Source: Rhodanobacteraceae bacterium ZG21-1 (GTDB lineage Bacteria; Pseudomonadota; Gammaproteobacteria; Xanthomonadales; Rhodanobacteraceae). From it: a DNA stretch of 64,000 bases. This document shows positions 44,841 through 53,581 of the stretch, piece by piece. The notes under the pieces were generated by a model, which did no database searches, had not been told where the DNA came from, and was given only the letters and a program-made list of their open reading frames with translations. The DNA is taken from NCBI GenBank assembly GCA_021390615.1, contig JAJEJU010000023.1:292686-356685 (forward strand). The letters run 5' to 3'. Numbering within the stretch: position 1 is the first letter of the stretch; each line of letters opens with the position of its first letter. Position numbers and translations under genes: made by a program.

Positions 44841-46055
44841 ATGTCTGCCTCCCGTTTCCCTTTCGCGCCTCTCGCGATCAGCGCCTACACCGCCACTTCC
44901 GCGCTGGGTCGCGGCCTCGAGGCGCATCTCGAGCATCTGCACCGTGCCCAGGGCGGCCTGCGCCCGAACGATTTCAGCGAGGCGCCGCTGCCCTGCTGGA
45001 TCGGCCGGGTGGCCGGCATCGAACAAGCCCCCCTGCCCGAAGCCCTGGCGGGATGGGATTGCCGCAACAACCGGCTGGCCTGGCTGGGACTGAGCCAGGA
45101 CGGTTTTTTGGAACAGGTCGCCGCAGCGCGCGAGCGCTATGGCGCCGAACGCGTCGCCCTGATTCTCGGCACCTCTACCTCGAGCATTCACGCCACCGAG
45201 ACCGCCTATCGGCGGCTGGTGGCCGACGGCCGCGTGCCGGACGAGCTGCAGCGCCCGGAGATCCATGCCCCGCATTCGCTGGTCGCCTTCGTCGCGGATG
45301 CGCTGCGCCTGCGCGGGCCGGCGCTGACCGTGTCGACTGCCTGCTCGTCCAGCGCCAAGGTGTTCGCCAGCGCCGAGCGGATGATCCGCCTGGGCCTGGC
45401 CGATGCGGCGGTCGTGGGCGGCGCCGACAGCCTGTGCGACAGCGTGCTGTTCGGCTTCAATGCGCTCGAGCTGGTCTCGCGCCAGCCCTGCCGGCCGTTC
45501 GGCGCCGCCCGCGACGGCATCTCGATCGGCGAAGCGGCCGGCTTCGCGTTGCTCGAGCGGACGGAAGCCGCGCCGCAGGCGCCGCGCCTGTGTGGCTACG
45601 GCGAATCCAGCGATGCCCATCACATGTCCACCCCGCATCCCGAAGGACTGGGCGCGAGCATGGCCTTGGCCAGCGCGTTGCAGCGCGCCGGCCTCGAGCC
45701 GGCACAGGTCGACTACGTCAACCTGCACGGCACCGCCAGCCTGAAGAACGACGAGGTGGAGGCCAGCCTGGTCACGCGCCTGTTCCCGGCTAGCACGCGG
45801 GTCAGTTCGACCAAGGGCTACACCGGCCATACCCTGGGCGCCGCGGGCATCCTCGAGGCAGCGATCACCCTGCTGTCGATGCAGCACGACTTGATCCCCG
45901 GCAATCTCGGCGGCGATGCGCCTGATCCGGATTGCGGCCCGCAATTCGCCTGGCGCAACGAACGCCGCCAAGTCGACGTGGCGCTGAGCAACTCCTTCGG
46001 CTTCGGCGGCAGCAATGCCTGCCTGGCGTTCGCCAGCGCGCGCTTCGCCGCATGA
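44841..46055 (+). CDS. beta-ketoacyl-ACP synthase of aryl-polyene type
   Basis: A 404-residue thiolase-fold ketosynthase with an intact catalytic triad: Cys168 in STACSSSAKV, His296 in NLHGTASLKND and His330 in STKGYTGHTLGAAG. The sequence is closer to the ketosynthases of aryl-polyene clusters than to FabF. It elongates an acyl-ACP by two carbons using malonyl-ACP. The stop overlaps the ATG of the chain-length-factor-like gene by 4 bases, the arrangement of a KS/CLF pair. A -10-like TAGGCT precedes the ATG closely. Confidence 0.9.
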   Translation: MSASRFPFAPLAISAYTATSALGRGLEAHLEHLHRAQGGLRPNDFSEAPLPCWIGRVAGIEQAPLPEALAGWDCRNNRLAWLGLSQDGFLEQVAAARERYGAERVALILGTSTSSIHATETAYRRLVADGRVPDELQRPEIHAPHSLVAFVADALRLRGPALTVSTACSSSAKVFASAERMIRLGLADAAVVGGADSLCDSVLFGFNALELVSRQPCRPFGAARDGISIGEAAGFALLERTEAAPQAPRLCGYGESSDAHHMSTPHPEGLGASMALASALQRAGLEPAQVDYVNLHGTASLKNDEVEASLVTRLFPASTRVSSTKGYTGHTLGAAGILEAAITLLSMQHDLIPGNLGGDAPDPDCGPQFAWRNERRQVDVALSNSFGFGGSNACLAFASARFAA

Positions 46056-46846
46056 ACGGCATGCGCGTGTATGTGGAAGGCGTCGGCCTGTGGTCGCCTG
46101 CGCTGACGGACTTTGCCGCGCTGCAGGCATGCCTCGAAGGCGGCTTGCCGGCATCGACCGCGAGCAAGCCCCCGGCGGCGCTGCTGCCGCCGAACGAGCG
46201 TCGGCGTGCGCCGGAAAGCGTGCTGCTGGCGATCGAGGTCGCCAGCCAGGCGGTGGCCATGAGTGGTCGCGACGCGGCGACGCTGGCCAGTGTGTTCTCT
46301 TCGTCACACGGCGACCAGCCGATCACCGACTACATGTGCACGACCCTGGCGCGCGCGCCGCAGGAACTGTCGCCAACGCGCTTCCACAATTCCGTGCACA
46401 ATGCAGCCGCCGGCTACTGGACCATCGCCACCGGCTGCCATGCGCCCTCCACCGCCGTCTGCGCCTATCGGGCAAGCTTCGGCGCCGGGCTGCTGGAGGC
46501 GGCCGGCCAGGTGGTGGCGGAAGGGCAGCCGGTGCTGCTGGTATGCAGCGATACCGCCGGCAGCGGGTTTCTGCTGCAGATGACCGGCTATACCCAGCCG
46601 TTCGGCTGCGCGCTGTTGCTGGCGCCGGATGCCGGCCCGGCGACGCTGGCGCAACTTGATTTGGCGCCGACGCCCGCTAGCATGATCGACAGCGCAGCGC
46701 TGGACGAGCCGCTCGCCGGCTGGTGCAAGAGCAATGCCTCGGCCGCCGGCCTGCCCTTGCTGGCGCTGCTGGCCGGAAACGGCGGTTGCTGCCGAGTCGC
46801 GGCATCCGATGCGCTGGAGCTGGAATTACGCGTGGAACGGCAATGA
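46052..46846 (+). CDS. beta-ketoacyl synthase chain-length-factor-like protein
   Basis: A 264-residue protein with an N-terminal ketosynthase-like domain only. The region NSVHNAAAGYWTIATGCHAPST is typical of the chain-length factor type found next to aryl-polyene ketosynthases; the usual Cys-His-His triad is not complete, fitting a non-catalytic partner. It should form a heterodimer with the upstream ketosynthase and set polyene length. Coupled by a 4-base overlap. Confidence 0.85.
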   Translation: MNGMRVYVEGVGLWSPALTDFAALQACLEGGLPASTASKPPAALLPPNERRRAPESVLLAIEVASQAVAMSGRDAATLASVFSSSHGDQPITDYMCTTLARAPQELSPTRFHNSVHNAAAGYWTIATGCHAPSTAVCAYRASFGAGLLEAAGQVVAEGQPVLLVCSDTAGSGFLLQMTGYTQPFGCALLLAPDAGPATLAQLDLAPTPASMIDSAALDEPLAGWCKSNASAAGLPLLALLAGNGGCCRVAASDALELELRVERQ

Positions 46847-46880
46847 ACAAGAACAAGAAATCATCGATGGAGCAGCACGC

Positions 46881-47642
46881 TTGAACACCCAGGATCCGCG
46901 CTGGTGCGTGCTGATTCCCTGCCTCAATGAGGAAGCGGCGATCAAGGGCGTGGTGGAATCCGCGCTCGCGCTCGGCGTGCCGGTGATCGTGGTCGACGAC
47001 GGCTCGGACGACCGCACGCCGGAGATCGTCGCGGCGCTGCCGGTGACCCTGCTGCGCCATCCACAGCGCTGCGGCAAAGGCGAGGCCCTGCGCACCGGTT
47101 TCCGCGAGGCGCTGCGCCTGAACTACGACGCCGTGGTGACCATGGACGGCGACGGCCAGCACCTGGCCAGCGACGTGCCGCGCATCGCCGCCGCGGCCGC
47201 GCGCTATCCCAACCACATCGTCATCGGCGCGCGCTTGCTCGAACGCGAGCAGCAGCCGACCGGGCGCCGGCGTGCGAACGCGGTGGCCGACTGGGGCATC
47301 TCGTGGGCTTGCGCGCAGCCGGTCGCCGACACCCAGAGCGGCCAGCGCTGGTATCCGCGCGATGCGCTGGAGCTGGTCGACCTGCCGGCCGAAAACTTCG
47401 TGTTCGAGGCGGCGATCCTGATCACCGCCTCGCGCGAAAAGCGCGTCGGCATCGTCTCGGTGCCGATCGCCTCGCGCTATCAGGGCGAATTCCGGCTCAG
47501 CCATTTCAGCCCGGTGCGCGACGTCAGCCGCATCACCCTCTACACGGTTGGCCGGATCCTGCACTATGGCCACATCGTCGCCAGCTACCGGCGCTCGCGC
47601 GCCAGCGCGCCGATCGTGTTCGATTCGGTGGCCGCCGGCTGA
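46881..47642 (+). CDS. family 2 glycosyltransferase in pigment locus
   Basis: A 253-residue GT-A enzyme (dolichol-phosphate mannosyltransferase-like group). It has CVLIPCLNEEAAIKGVV, the acidic VVDDGSDDRT and DGDGQHL motifs and a C-terminal SGQRWYPRDAL region. The start is TTG at 46881, preceded by a GGAG ribosome site 8 bases away; no ATG or GTG in frame suits better. Such enzymes accompany aryl-polyene and xanthomonadin clusters, where they may glycosylate the lipid product. No C-terminal membrane segments are seen. Confidence 0.82.
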   Translation: MNTQDPRWCVLIPCLNEEAAIKGVVESALALGVPVIVVDDGSDDRTPEIVAALPVTLLRHPQRCGKGEALRTGFREALRLNYDAVVTMDGDGQHLASDVPRIAAAAARYPNHIVIGARLLEREQQPTGRRRANAVADWGISWACAQPVADTQSGQRWYPRDALELVDLPAENFVFEAAILITASREKRVGIVSVPIASRYQGEFRLSHFSPVRDVSRITLYTVGRILHYGHIVASYRRSRASAPIVFDSVAAG

Positions 47643-47670
47643 GCGGATCCAAGACCCCGCGCGGCAGGAT

Positions 47671-48105
47671 TCAAGCCGCGCCGTGGATCACCGCGACGCG
47701 GCCGCTACCCAGCGGACGACCGCCCTGCTCCACGCGATAGGCGTACTGCGAACCGGCCGCGTCGGCGTAAAGGCATTCGACATGGACGTCCAGAGGGCCG
47801 CCCGCGGGATCGACGTATTCGACCTCCAGCACGGCGTCGCGCAGGCTGACCAGCATGCCCGGCCGCATCGCCGCCTCACCCTGCGCGCGTGCACGCAGCG
47901 CACCATGCACCGCCGTGGCTTGCGCCGCGTATTCGGCCAGATGCACCGCATGCAGCCCATGCGCTCCGCGCAAAGGGTTGGCGCCCTCTGCGTGACTCTC
48001 GGCCACCGCGTGCAGCGTCGACGCGTTCCAGGCCAGTACGCGATCGAGCAGGCACATCGTGCCGGCATGCGGAATCAGCTCGACCCAGTCAGGCTTGCTC
48101 AGCAT
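47671..48105 (-). CDS. hotdog-fold 3-hydroxyacyl-ACP dehydratase (ApeP-type)
   Basis: A 144-residue hotdog protein. Its opening LIPHAGTMCLLDRVLAW is characteristic of the dehydratase type found in aryl-polyene clusters; His in HAG is the likely catalytic base. It should dehydrate 3-hydroxyacyl-ACP during polyene extension. Convergent with the GT2 gene (28 bases apart); transcribed as the last gene of the minus-strand unit with ACP, membrane protein, second dehydratase and acyltransferase, 57 bases after the acyltransferase. Confidence 0.85.
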   Translation of the reverse strand: MLSKPDWVELIPHAGTMCLLDRVLAWNASTLHAVAESHAEGANPLRGAHGLHAVHLAEYAAQATAVHGALRARAQGEAAMRPGMLVSLRDAVLEVEYVDPAGGPLDVHVECLYADAAGSQYAYRVEQGGRPLGSGRVAVIHGAA

Positions 48106-48162
48106 GCTTGCCCTTGCTTATCGGCACGCGGCGAGCACGATGCCGCAGCGAATCGCGCGCGC

Positions 48163-49119
48163 TCAGGCATTGGCCTGCTCCGCGACGGCGGCCTGCGCCG
48201 GGTCGGCGCGCCGAGGCGCATCCTGTTGCCAGAAGTCGTAGAAGTTGAACCAGTTGTACGGCGCGACATGCGCGTAATGCTCCAGCCGCTGGGCGTACCG
48301 ACTGATCCATCCGTCCAGGGCGGTCGCGCGCGCGTGGCGCGGGATCTCCACGCGCTCGGCCAGCGGCTCGAAGATCAGGCGATAGCGATCGCCGCCGAGA
48401 TACAGGCCGAAGCACAGCACCACCGGCACCTGCAGGGTATGCGCCAGCAGCCACGGGCTGACCGGAAACGGCGCAGGCAGGCCCAGGAACGACGCATGCC
48501 GCAGCACCTCGTGGCCGCGGCCGCGATCGGCCAGCATGGCGACGATCGCGCCTTGCGTGCAGGCTTCGGCCACCGCCAGGGCGATCGAGGCGCCATCCTG
48601 CGCCGCGTCGATCACCCGGGCGCCCACCTCCGGCGCCAGCGTTTCCAGCAGGGCGGTCATCGCCGGGGTCTTCTGCTTGTCCAGCACCACCCGGATGGGA
48701 ATGTCCGGACGACGTTCGCCCAGCGCGCGCAGCGCCTCGAAACTGCCCTGGTGCGAGCCGAGCAGCAGCACGCCCTGGCCGCGCTCGACGCGTTCGGCCA
48801 GCAGCTCCAGGCCTTCCGTCTCGATCCGGAACGGCTTCTCGCCCTGGGCCAGAAAATACACCCGGTCCAGCATGGTGGCCGCGCAGTAGTGGATGTGCCG
48901 CAGCACTTCGCGCGTGCGCGCCGGACGCGCAAAGACCCGTTCCAGATACTGCCGCGAAGCACGCCGCTCGGGCCCGCGCCGCACGAAGAAGTAGAGCGTG
49001 ATCGGATACAGGCACAGGCGGCTGACGCGGCGGCCGCAGCGCAGCGCGATGGCCATGATCAGCGATAGCGCGAAGCGCCCGCCGCCTTCTGGCCGGCTCT
49101 GCCAGTGCTCGCTGCTCAT
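48163..49119 (-). CDS. LpxL/HtrB-like lipid acyltransferase of pigment locus
   Basis: A 318-residue LPLAT-superfamily acyltransferase with an N-terminal membrane segment (about 17-40). The catalytic HX4D-like motif is GSHQGSFEALRAL and the substrate site is VLDKQKTP, later LADRGRGHEV. In aryl-polyene systems such proteins transfer the polyene chain from ACP to a lipid head. It overlaps the dehydratase upstream by 4 bases. Confidence 0.85.
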   Translation of the reverse strand: MSSEHWQSRPEGGGRFALSLIMAIALRCGRRVSRLCLYPITLYFFVRRGPERRASRQYLERVFARPARTREVLRHIHYCAATMLDRVYFLAQGEKPFRIETEGLELLAERVERGQGVLLLGSHQGSFEALRALGERRPDIPIRVVLDKQKTPAMTALLETLAPEVGARVIDAAQDGASIALAVAEACTQGAIVAMLADRGRGHEVLRHASFLGLPAPFPVSPWLLAHTLQVPVVLCFGLYLGGDRYRLIFEPLAERVEIPRHARATALDGWISRYAQRLEHYAHVAPYNWFNFYDFWQQDAPRRADPAQAAVAEQANA

Positions 49120-49457
49120 GCGCCGCCTCCGCCCGCATCGCCCTGCACGATGCCGCGCGCCAGCAGCGCATCGCCGCGGCGGATCTCGAAGCGTATGCGG
49201 CCGTCGGCCGTGCCGGGGCGTTGCTCGACCAGCTCCAGTTCGGCCTGCTCGTCCGGGCCGAGTGTCGCGACGAACTTCGCTTCCAGCACGCGCGCCAGGC
49301 GCAGCCCGCGCCAAGCGCGCAGGGCGTCGGCCACCTGCTCCAGCAGCAGCACGCCGGCCACCAGCGGATGCCCGGGAAAGTGGCCGGCAAAGCTGGGGTG
49401 ATCGGACGGATAGCCGAACGAATGCTGGTAGCGCTGCGCGTGCACGTCGTGGCTCAT
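49116..49457 (-). CDS. second hotdog dehydratase (ApeI-type)
   Basis: A 113-residue FabZ/ApeI-like hotdog protein with the catalytic-helix sequence HPSFAGHFPGHPLVAGVLLLEQ, where His and the downstream Glu are the usual pair. It is short for FabZ (about 150 residues) and should work with the ApeP-type protein in polyene dehydration. It overlaps both neighbours by 4 bases. Confidence 0.85.
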   Translation of the reverse strand: MSHDVHAQRYQHSFGYPSDHPSFAGHFPGHPLVAGVLLLEQVADALRAWRGLRLARVLEAKFVATLGPDEQAELELVEQRPGTADGRIRFEIRRGDALLARGIVQGDAGGGGA

Positions 49458-50185
49458 CCGTGCCTCGACTCGCCGTCGTGCATCAGCGAGGGCCGCAGGC
49501 GCAGCATGCGCAGGGCGAATTCGCGCGGCCGCAGATGCTGCAGATGGCGCAGATGCCAGCAACGGAACGGATACTCCAGCACCAGCGCGGCGGCGAACAG
49601 CAGGTAGCTGCCGACATGCACGTAACCCAGCGCCCAGCGCGCCGGCAGCGGCCAGGGCACCGTGATGCCCAGCGTGTCGAGCACGCCACCGGGTACAGCC
49701 AGGCACAGCAGCACGGCCAGCACCAGCGCCTGCAGCGCCGGCAGCAGGGTCCAGAACACGGTCAGCTGGCGCGCATAGCGGCGCACGCCAGGCAGCTCCA
49801 GCCGCGCCGGTCCTTCCAGCATCTGGATAAAGCGCGCGATCATCGGCGTGCGGCCGGCGCGCAAGCTGCGCCCGAACAGCCAGGCCAGCAAGATATCCAC
49901 CATCACCGGCACCGCTTGCAGCAGCAGGCCAAGCAGACCACGCCAGGCCAGCAGCAGCATGCCCGACAGCAGGAGCAGCCACACCAGCCAGGGCAGCCCG
50001 CGACGCGAGGCCAGCATCGGCAGCATCAGCAGGCTGACCAGCAGCATCACCGCAGCCAGCGAAAAGCCCTGGCGATGGGTCAGTGCTCCGGCCAGGCTCA
50101 GCAGCGGATAGGCCAGCAGCAGCATAGGCAGCCAGCGCAGCGACTTATGCGAAGCGGATGGCGGAGTGGTTGGCACGTTTACCAT
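49454..50185 (-). CDS. COG4648-type membrane protein of aryl-polyene locus
   Basis: A 243-residue protein with about six membrane segments. The cytoplasmic loop with FGRSLRAGRTPMIARFIQMLEG and the tail CWHLRHLQHLRPREFALRML are characteristic of the uncharacterised membrane proteins (COG4648) encoded beside aryl-polyene dehydratases. The second ATG at 50185 is preferred over 50224. Role unknown. Confidence 0.75.
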   Translation of the reverse strand: MVNVPTTPPSASHKSLRWLPMLLLAYPLLSLAGALTHRQGFSLAAVMLLVSLLMLPMLASRRGLPWLVWLLLLSGMLLLAWRGLLGLLLQAVPVMVDILLAWLFGRSLRAGRTPMIARFIQMLEGPARLELPGVRRYARQLTVFWTLLPALQALVLAVLLCLAVPGGVLDTLGITVPWPLPARWALGYVHVGSYLLFAAALVLEYPFRCWHLRHLQHLRPREFALRMLRLRPSLMHDGESRHG

Positions 50186-50276
50186 TCGGTCGGACTGGCG
50201 CGACCACAGCGTGCATGGCAGCACGTGCCTGCAGGGTGAACCGAGGTGCCGCCGAAGCGCGGCGGTTGCAGCCGGT

Positions 50277-50546
50277 TCAGCCGGCGCGGTGCTGTTCGAT
50301 ATGCGCGGAGAGGGCCGCCAGGCTGGCGAAGATGCGCTGATTGTCCGGATTGTCCGAGCGCAGCTGGAATCCGTAGCGCTTGGATACGGCCAGCGCGATC
50401 TCGAGCGCGTCGATCGAATCGAGCCCTAGCTCGCCACCGAACAACGGCGCCTCCGGATCGATCTGGTCCGGACTGACCGTTTCCAGGTTCAAGCTCTGCA
50501 CGATCAGTGTCGCCAGTTCGTGTTGCGCCGTGGTCTGTTCTGCCAT
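50277..50546 (-). CDS. acyl carrier protein of pigment locus
   Basis: An 89-residue acyl carrier protein. The 4'-phosphopantetheine attachment Ser44 lies in GGELGLDSIDALEIA. It should carry the growing polyene chain, as XanC does in Xanthomonas. First gene of the minus-strand unit, 112 bases from the divergent chorismatase gene. Confidence 0.9.
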   Translation of the reverse strand: MAEQTTAQHELATLIVQSLNLETVSPDQIDPEAPLFGGELGLDSIDALEIALAVSKRYGFQLRSDNPDNQRIFASLAALSAHIEQHRAG

Positions 50547-50610
50547 GCCTGATGCCGTCTCGCTGCTGCATTGCCGCTACGCCGCCCTCCCCCGATGGCA
50601 GTGGGCGCGG

Positions 50611-50616
50611 ATTGTA
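50611..50616 (-). promoter_or_regulatory. possible -10 box for the ACP unit
   Basis: On the minus strand TACAAT lies 64 bases upstream of the ACP start, inside the AT-richer part of the divergent region (GTAACATGTGTAC nearby). No strong -35 box is visible, so the call is tentative. Confidence 0.35.
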
Positions 50617-50658
50617 ACATGTGTACCATAGTGTCCTTGGCCGCCCCAATCGATCACC

Positions 50659-51657
50659 ATGGCCCACGGACACGAGATCGCTGCCTCGATCATATCGGCG
50701 CGCCCCGCGCCACACGTAAGCTACCGCTACGGCGCCGCCGCCGCGGCCGCGCTGGCCGAGCCGGGCACCCTGGCGGCGCTGAGCTTCGGCGCCGAAGCGC
50801 TGCCGCCGAGCGATGATCCGCGCGCCTTGCGCATCCGGCTGCAGCCGTTCGATGCGCCCGCCCCAGTGGAGGTCTGGCAGGTCGGTACGCCGGTAGAGCA
50901 CGGCCGCGACGGTGCGCTGTGCTGGGCCGCCGGCGGCGGCTGGCTGTACGCCTCGATCGAGCTCGACGAGCGCGAGCACGGCGGCCCCGAAGCCAGCGCA
51001 GCGGCGGCTTACGCGGCTTTGCGCCGCTTCGTCGGCGGGCGCGACGAACGACACGTGCTGCGGCTTTGGAACTACCTGGGCGGGATCAACCAGGGCGAGG
51101 CCGATGCGGAGCGTTACCGGCGCTTCTGCCAAGGCCGCGCGCAGGGCATGGGCGACTTCTTCGCCAACGGCTTTCCGGCAGCGACAGCAATCGGGCATCG
51201 CGAGACGGCGCCGTGGCTGCAGGTCTACCTGCTGGCCTGCGATCGGCCCGGCACCGCGGTGGAGAATCCCCGGCAGGTCAGTGCCTGGCGTTATCCGCGC
51301 CAATACGGGCCGACTCCGCCCAGCTTCACTCGCGCGATGGTGCTGCCCGATCGCGATGCGCTGGCCATCTCGGGCACGGCCGCCGTGGTCGGGCATGCCT
51401 CGGTGCATGCCGATGACCTCGACGCCCAGCTGGAAGAAACCCTGGCCAACCTGTCTGCGCTGCTGGCCAGCGCCAGCATGCCGGCCGGCTTCGGCGCGCA
51501 TTCGCCGCTCAAGGTGTATGTGCGCCACCGCGCCGACGTCTCGCGTGTGCGCGATTTCATGCAACGCCGCCTGCCCGGCGTGCCGGCCCTGCTGCTGCAC
51601 GGCGACATCTGCCGCAGCGAGCTGCTGATGGAAATCGACGGCTGGCGCTACGCCTGA
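50659..51657 (+). CDS. xanB2: XanB2-like chorismatase (pteridine-dependent dioxygenase-like)
   Basis: A 332-residue protein of the FkbO/Hyg5/XanB2 chorismatase group. Recognisable blocks are LRLWNYLGGINQGEADAERY, FCQGRAQGMG, SAWRYPRQYGPTPPSFTRA and ISGTAAVVGHASVH, with a C-terminal RidA-like region. Xanthomonas XanB2 cleaves chorismate to 3- and 4-hydroxybenzoate, the aromatic starter of xanthomonadin and a source of coenzyme Q and the DF signal. It is divergent from the ACP gene and supplies the aromatic head of the pigment. Confidence 0.9.
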   Translation: MAHGHEIAASIISARPAPHVSYRYGAAAAAALAEPGTLAALSFGAEALPPSDDPRALRIRLQPFDAPAPVEVWQVGTPVEHGRDGALCWAAGGGWLYASIELDEREHGGPEASAAAAYAALRRFVGGRDERHVLRLWNYLGGINQGEADAERYRRFCQGRAQGMGDFFANGFPAATAIGHRETAPWLQVYLLACDRPGTAVENPRQVSAWRYPRQYGPTPPSFTRAMVLPDRDALAISGTAAVVGHASVHADDLDAQLEETLANLSALLASASMPAGFGAHSPLKVYVRHRADVSRVRDFMQRRLPGVPALLLHGDICRSELLMEIDGWRYA

Positions 51658-52106
51658 GCGCCGGATGCGCGCGGCGCCAGCGTCTTGCTCATGAAGATGC
51701 GGCTGGTGCCCGGCGGATCGCAGGGGACTTCGCCGAACGCGCGCCAGCCGTGGCGCTCATAGAACTTCGGCGCCTGGAAGCTGATCGTGTAGAGCACCGC
51801 CGAGCGACAGCCACGCTGCCGCCCTGCATCCTCGAACATCGCCAGGATGCGCGAGCCCAGGCCGCTGCCGCGATGCTGCGCCGGCAGGAAGAACAGCTCG
51901 AGGAACAACAGCCCCAGCGAGGAGCGGCCGATCGCGCCGCCCAGCACCTCGCCGCTGGATGGATCCTTCGCGACCACCGCGAGCGGCCGACGGTCGCCGT
52001 AGCCGACGACCTCATCGTTGAAGCCGTCCAGCCCAGCGCCGATGATCTGCGCGGCATGCGCGTCGACTTCATCGGTGACGATCAGCTCGGGCGACACGTC
52101 ATTCAT
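51648..52106 (-). CDS. GNAT family N-acetyltransferase
   Basis: A 152-residue GNAT protein with the acetyl-CoA motif HRGSGLGSRILAMFEDAG and the C-terminal FYERHGWRAFGE block. The target (protein or small molecule) is unknown. The last 10 bases overlap the end of xanB2 on the opposite strand. Upstream gene glmU stands 34 bases further left on the same strand. Confidence 0.85.
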   Translation of the reverse strand: MNDVSPELIVTDEVDAHAAQIIGAGLDGFNDEVVGYGDRRPLAVVAKDPSSGEVLGGAIGRSSLGLLFLELFFLPAQHRGSGLGSRILAMFEDAGRQRGCRSAVLYTISFQAPKFYERHGWRAFGEVPCDPPGTSRIFMSKTLAPRASGAQA

Positions 52107-52140
52107 CCGTTGTCTTCCTCATGGCAGACCGATCGCCGGC

Positions 52141-53514
52141 CTATTCTTCGAGCTTGCCCGGCCTCTGCCAGCCGGGCAGAGTCGCCTGTCTGGCGCGCGC
52201 CACGGTCAGCTCGCCGGCGGGCGCATCGCGGGTGATCACCGAGCCGGCGCCGATGGTGGCGCCTTCGCCGATGGTCACCGGCGCCACCAGGGCGCTGTTG
52301 GAACCGATGAAGGCGCCGTCCTCGATGCGGGTGACGAACTTGTTCACGCCGTCGTAGTTGCAGGTGATCGTGCCAGCGCCGACGTTCACGCCGCCGCCGA
52401 TTTCGGTATCGCCCAGGTAACTCAGGTGATTGGCCTTGCTGCCTTTGCCCAGGCGCGCCTTCTTGGTCTCGACGAAATTGCCGACGTGCACGCCGGCCGC
52501 CAGCTCGGTGCCCGGGCGCAGGCGCGCGAACGGGCCGATCGTGCACGGGCCCAGGGTGACCACGCCTTCGAGGTCGCAATGCGGCAGCACCACGGTGCCG
52601 GCGGCGAGCCGCACGTCTTTCACACGGGTGAACGCGCCGATGCGCACGTCGTCGCCGAAATGCAGCTCGCCTTCCAGAATCACGTCGACATCGATCTCCA
52701 CGTCCTGCCCGGCCGCGACGCTGCCGCGCACATCCAGCCGCGACGGATCGGCCAGGCGCACGCCGGCCAGCGCCAGCGCGCGCGCGGCACGATGGCGGTA
52801 ATGCGCCTCCAGCTCGGCAAGCTGCCAGGGATCGTTGGCGCCGCTGGCTTCCACCGGATCGTCGCACTCCACGCATTGCGCCGGCGCCTGCTCGGCGGCG
52901 GCGAAGGCGAATACATCCGTGAGGTAGTACTCGCCCTGGGCGTTGTCGCGCCCCAACTGGCCGATCCAGCGGCGCAGCGGCTCGGCCGCTGCGGCCAGGA
53001 TGCCGGTATTGATCAGCTTGACCGCGCGCTGCGCGGCATCGGCGTCTTTCTCTTCCACCACACCGGTCACCCGGCCGCCGTCGTCGCAGAGCACGCGGCC
53101 GTAGCCGCGCGGATCGGCCACGCGCGTCGCCAGCAGGCTCAGCGCACCCGGCGCCGCCAGCAGGCGCTGCAAGGTATCGGCGCGGATCAGCGGCACGTCG
53201 CCGTAGAGCACCAGTACCCGCGCATCGTCCGGCACCTCGCGCAGGGCGGCAGCGACGGCGTGACCGGTGCCGAGACGCTCGGCCTGTAGGCACCAGCGCA
53301 AGTCGGCCTGCGCGGCAAAGGCCGCCTGCACCTGCTCGCCGGCATGGCCGTAGACCACCTGGATCGCCGCCGGCTGCAGCGCCCGCGCCGCGTCAAGCAC
53401 GTGCGCCAGCATCGGGCGCCCGGCCAGCGGCATCAGCACCTTGGCCCGCTTCGATTTCATCCGCTTACCCTCGCCGGCGGCGAGGACGATCACGTGCAGC
53501 GGCAATGCTTCCAT
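52141..53514 (-). CDS. glmU: bifunctional UDP-N-acetylglucosamine pyrophosphorylase/glucosamine-1-phosphate N-acetyltransferase
   Basis: A 457-residue GlmU, near the 456 residues of E. coli. The uridylyltransferase half opens with [14 protein letters not shown] and has [13 protein letters not shown] and VLYGDVPLI; the C-terminal half is a left-handed beta-helix of hexapeptide repeats with the acetyltransferase signature [20 protein letters not shown]. It makes UDP-GlcNAc for peptidoglycan and lipopolysaccharide. ATG 53514 is chosen by homology. No glmS lies next to it, unlike many genomes, and it is not next to atpC either. Confidence 0.96.
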   Translation of the reverse strand: MEALPLHVIVLAAGEGKRMKSKRAKVLMPLAGRPMLAHVLDAARALQPAAIQVVYGHAGEQVQAAFAAQADLRWCLQAERLGTGHAVAAALREVPDDARVLVLYGDVPLIRADTLQRLLAAPGALSLLATRVADPRGYGRVLCDDGGRVTGVVEEKDADAAQRAVKLINTGILAAAAEPLRRWIGQLGRDNAQGEYYLTDVFAFAAAEQAPAQCVECDDPVEASGANDPWQLAELEAHYRHRAARALALAGVRLADPSRLDVRGSVAAGQDVEIDVDVILEGELHFGDDVRIGAFTRVKDVRLAAGTVVLPHCDLEGVVTLGPCTIGPFARLRPGTELAAGVHVGNFVETKKARLGKGSKANHLSYLGDTEIGGGVNVGAGTITCNYDGVNKFVTRIEDGAFIGSNSALVAPVTIGEGATIGAGSVITRDAPAGELTVARARQATLPGWQRPGKLEE

Positions 53515-53581
53515 CTCGATGCGATTCCGAATCAAGGGCCTGCAAGGATAACAGCCGCTGCCTGACGCCAGCCTGGCGGAC

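Noticed and set aside
52018..53289. Plus-strand frame opposite glmU
   Set aside because: Complement of glmU; the hexapeptide repeats and nucleotidyltransferase motifs are clearly on the minus strand.
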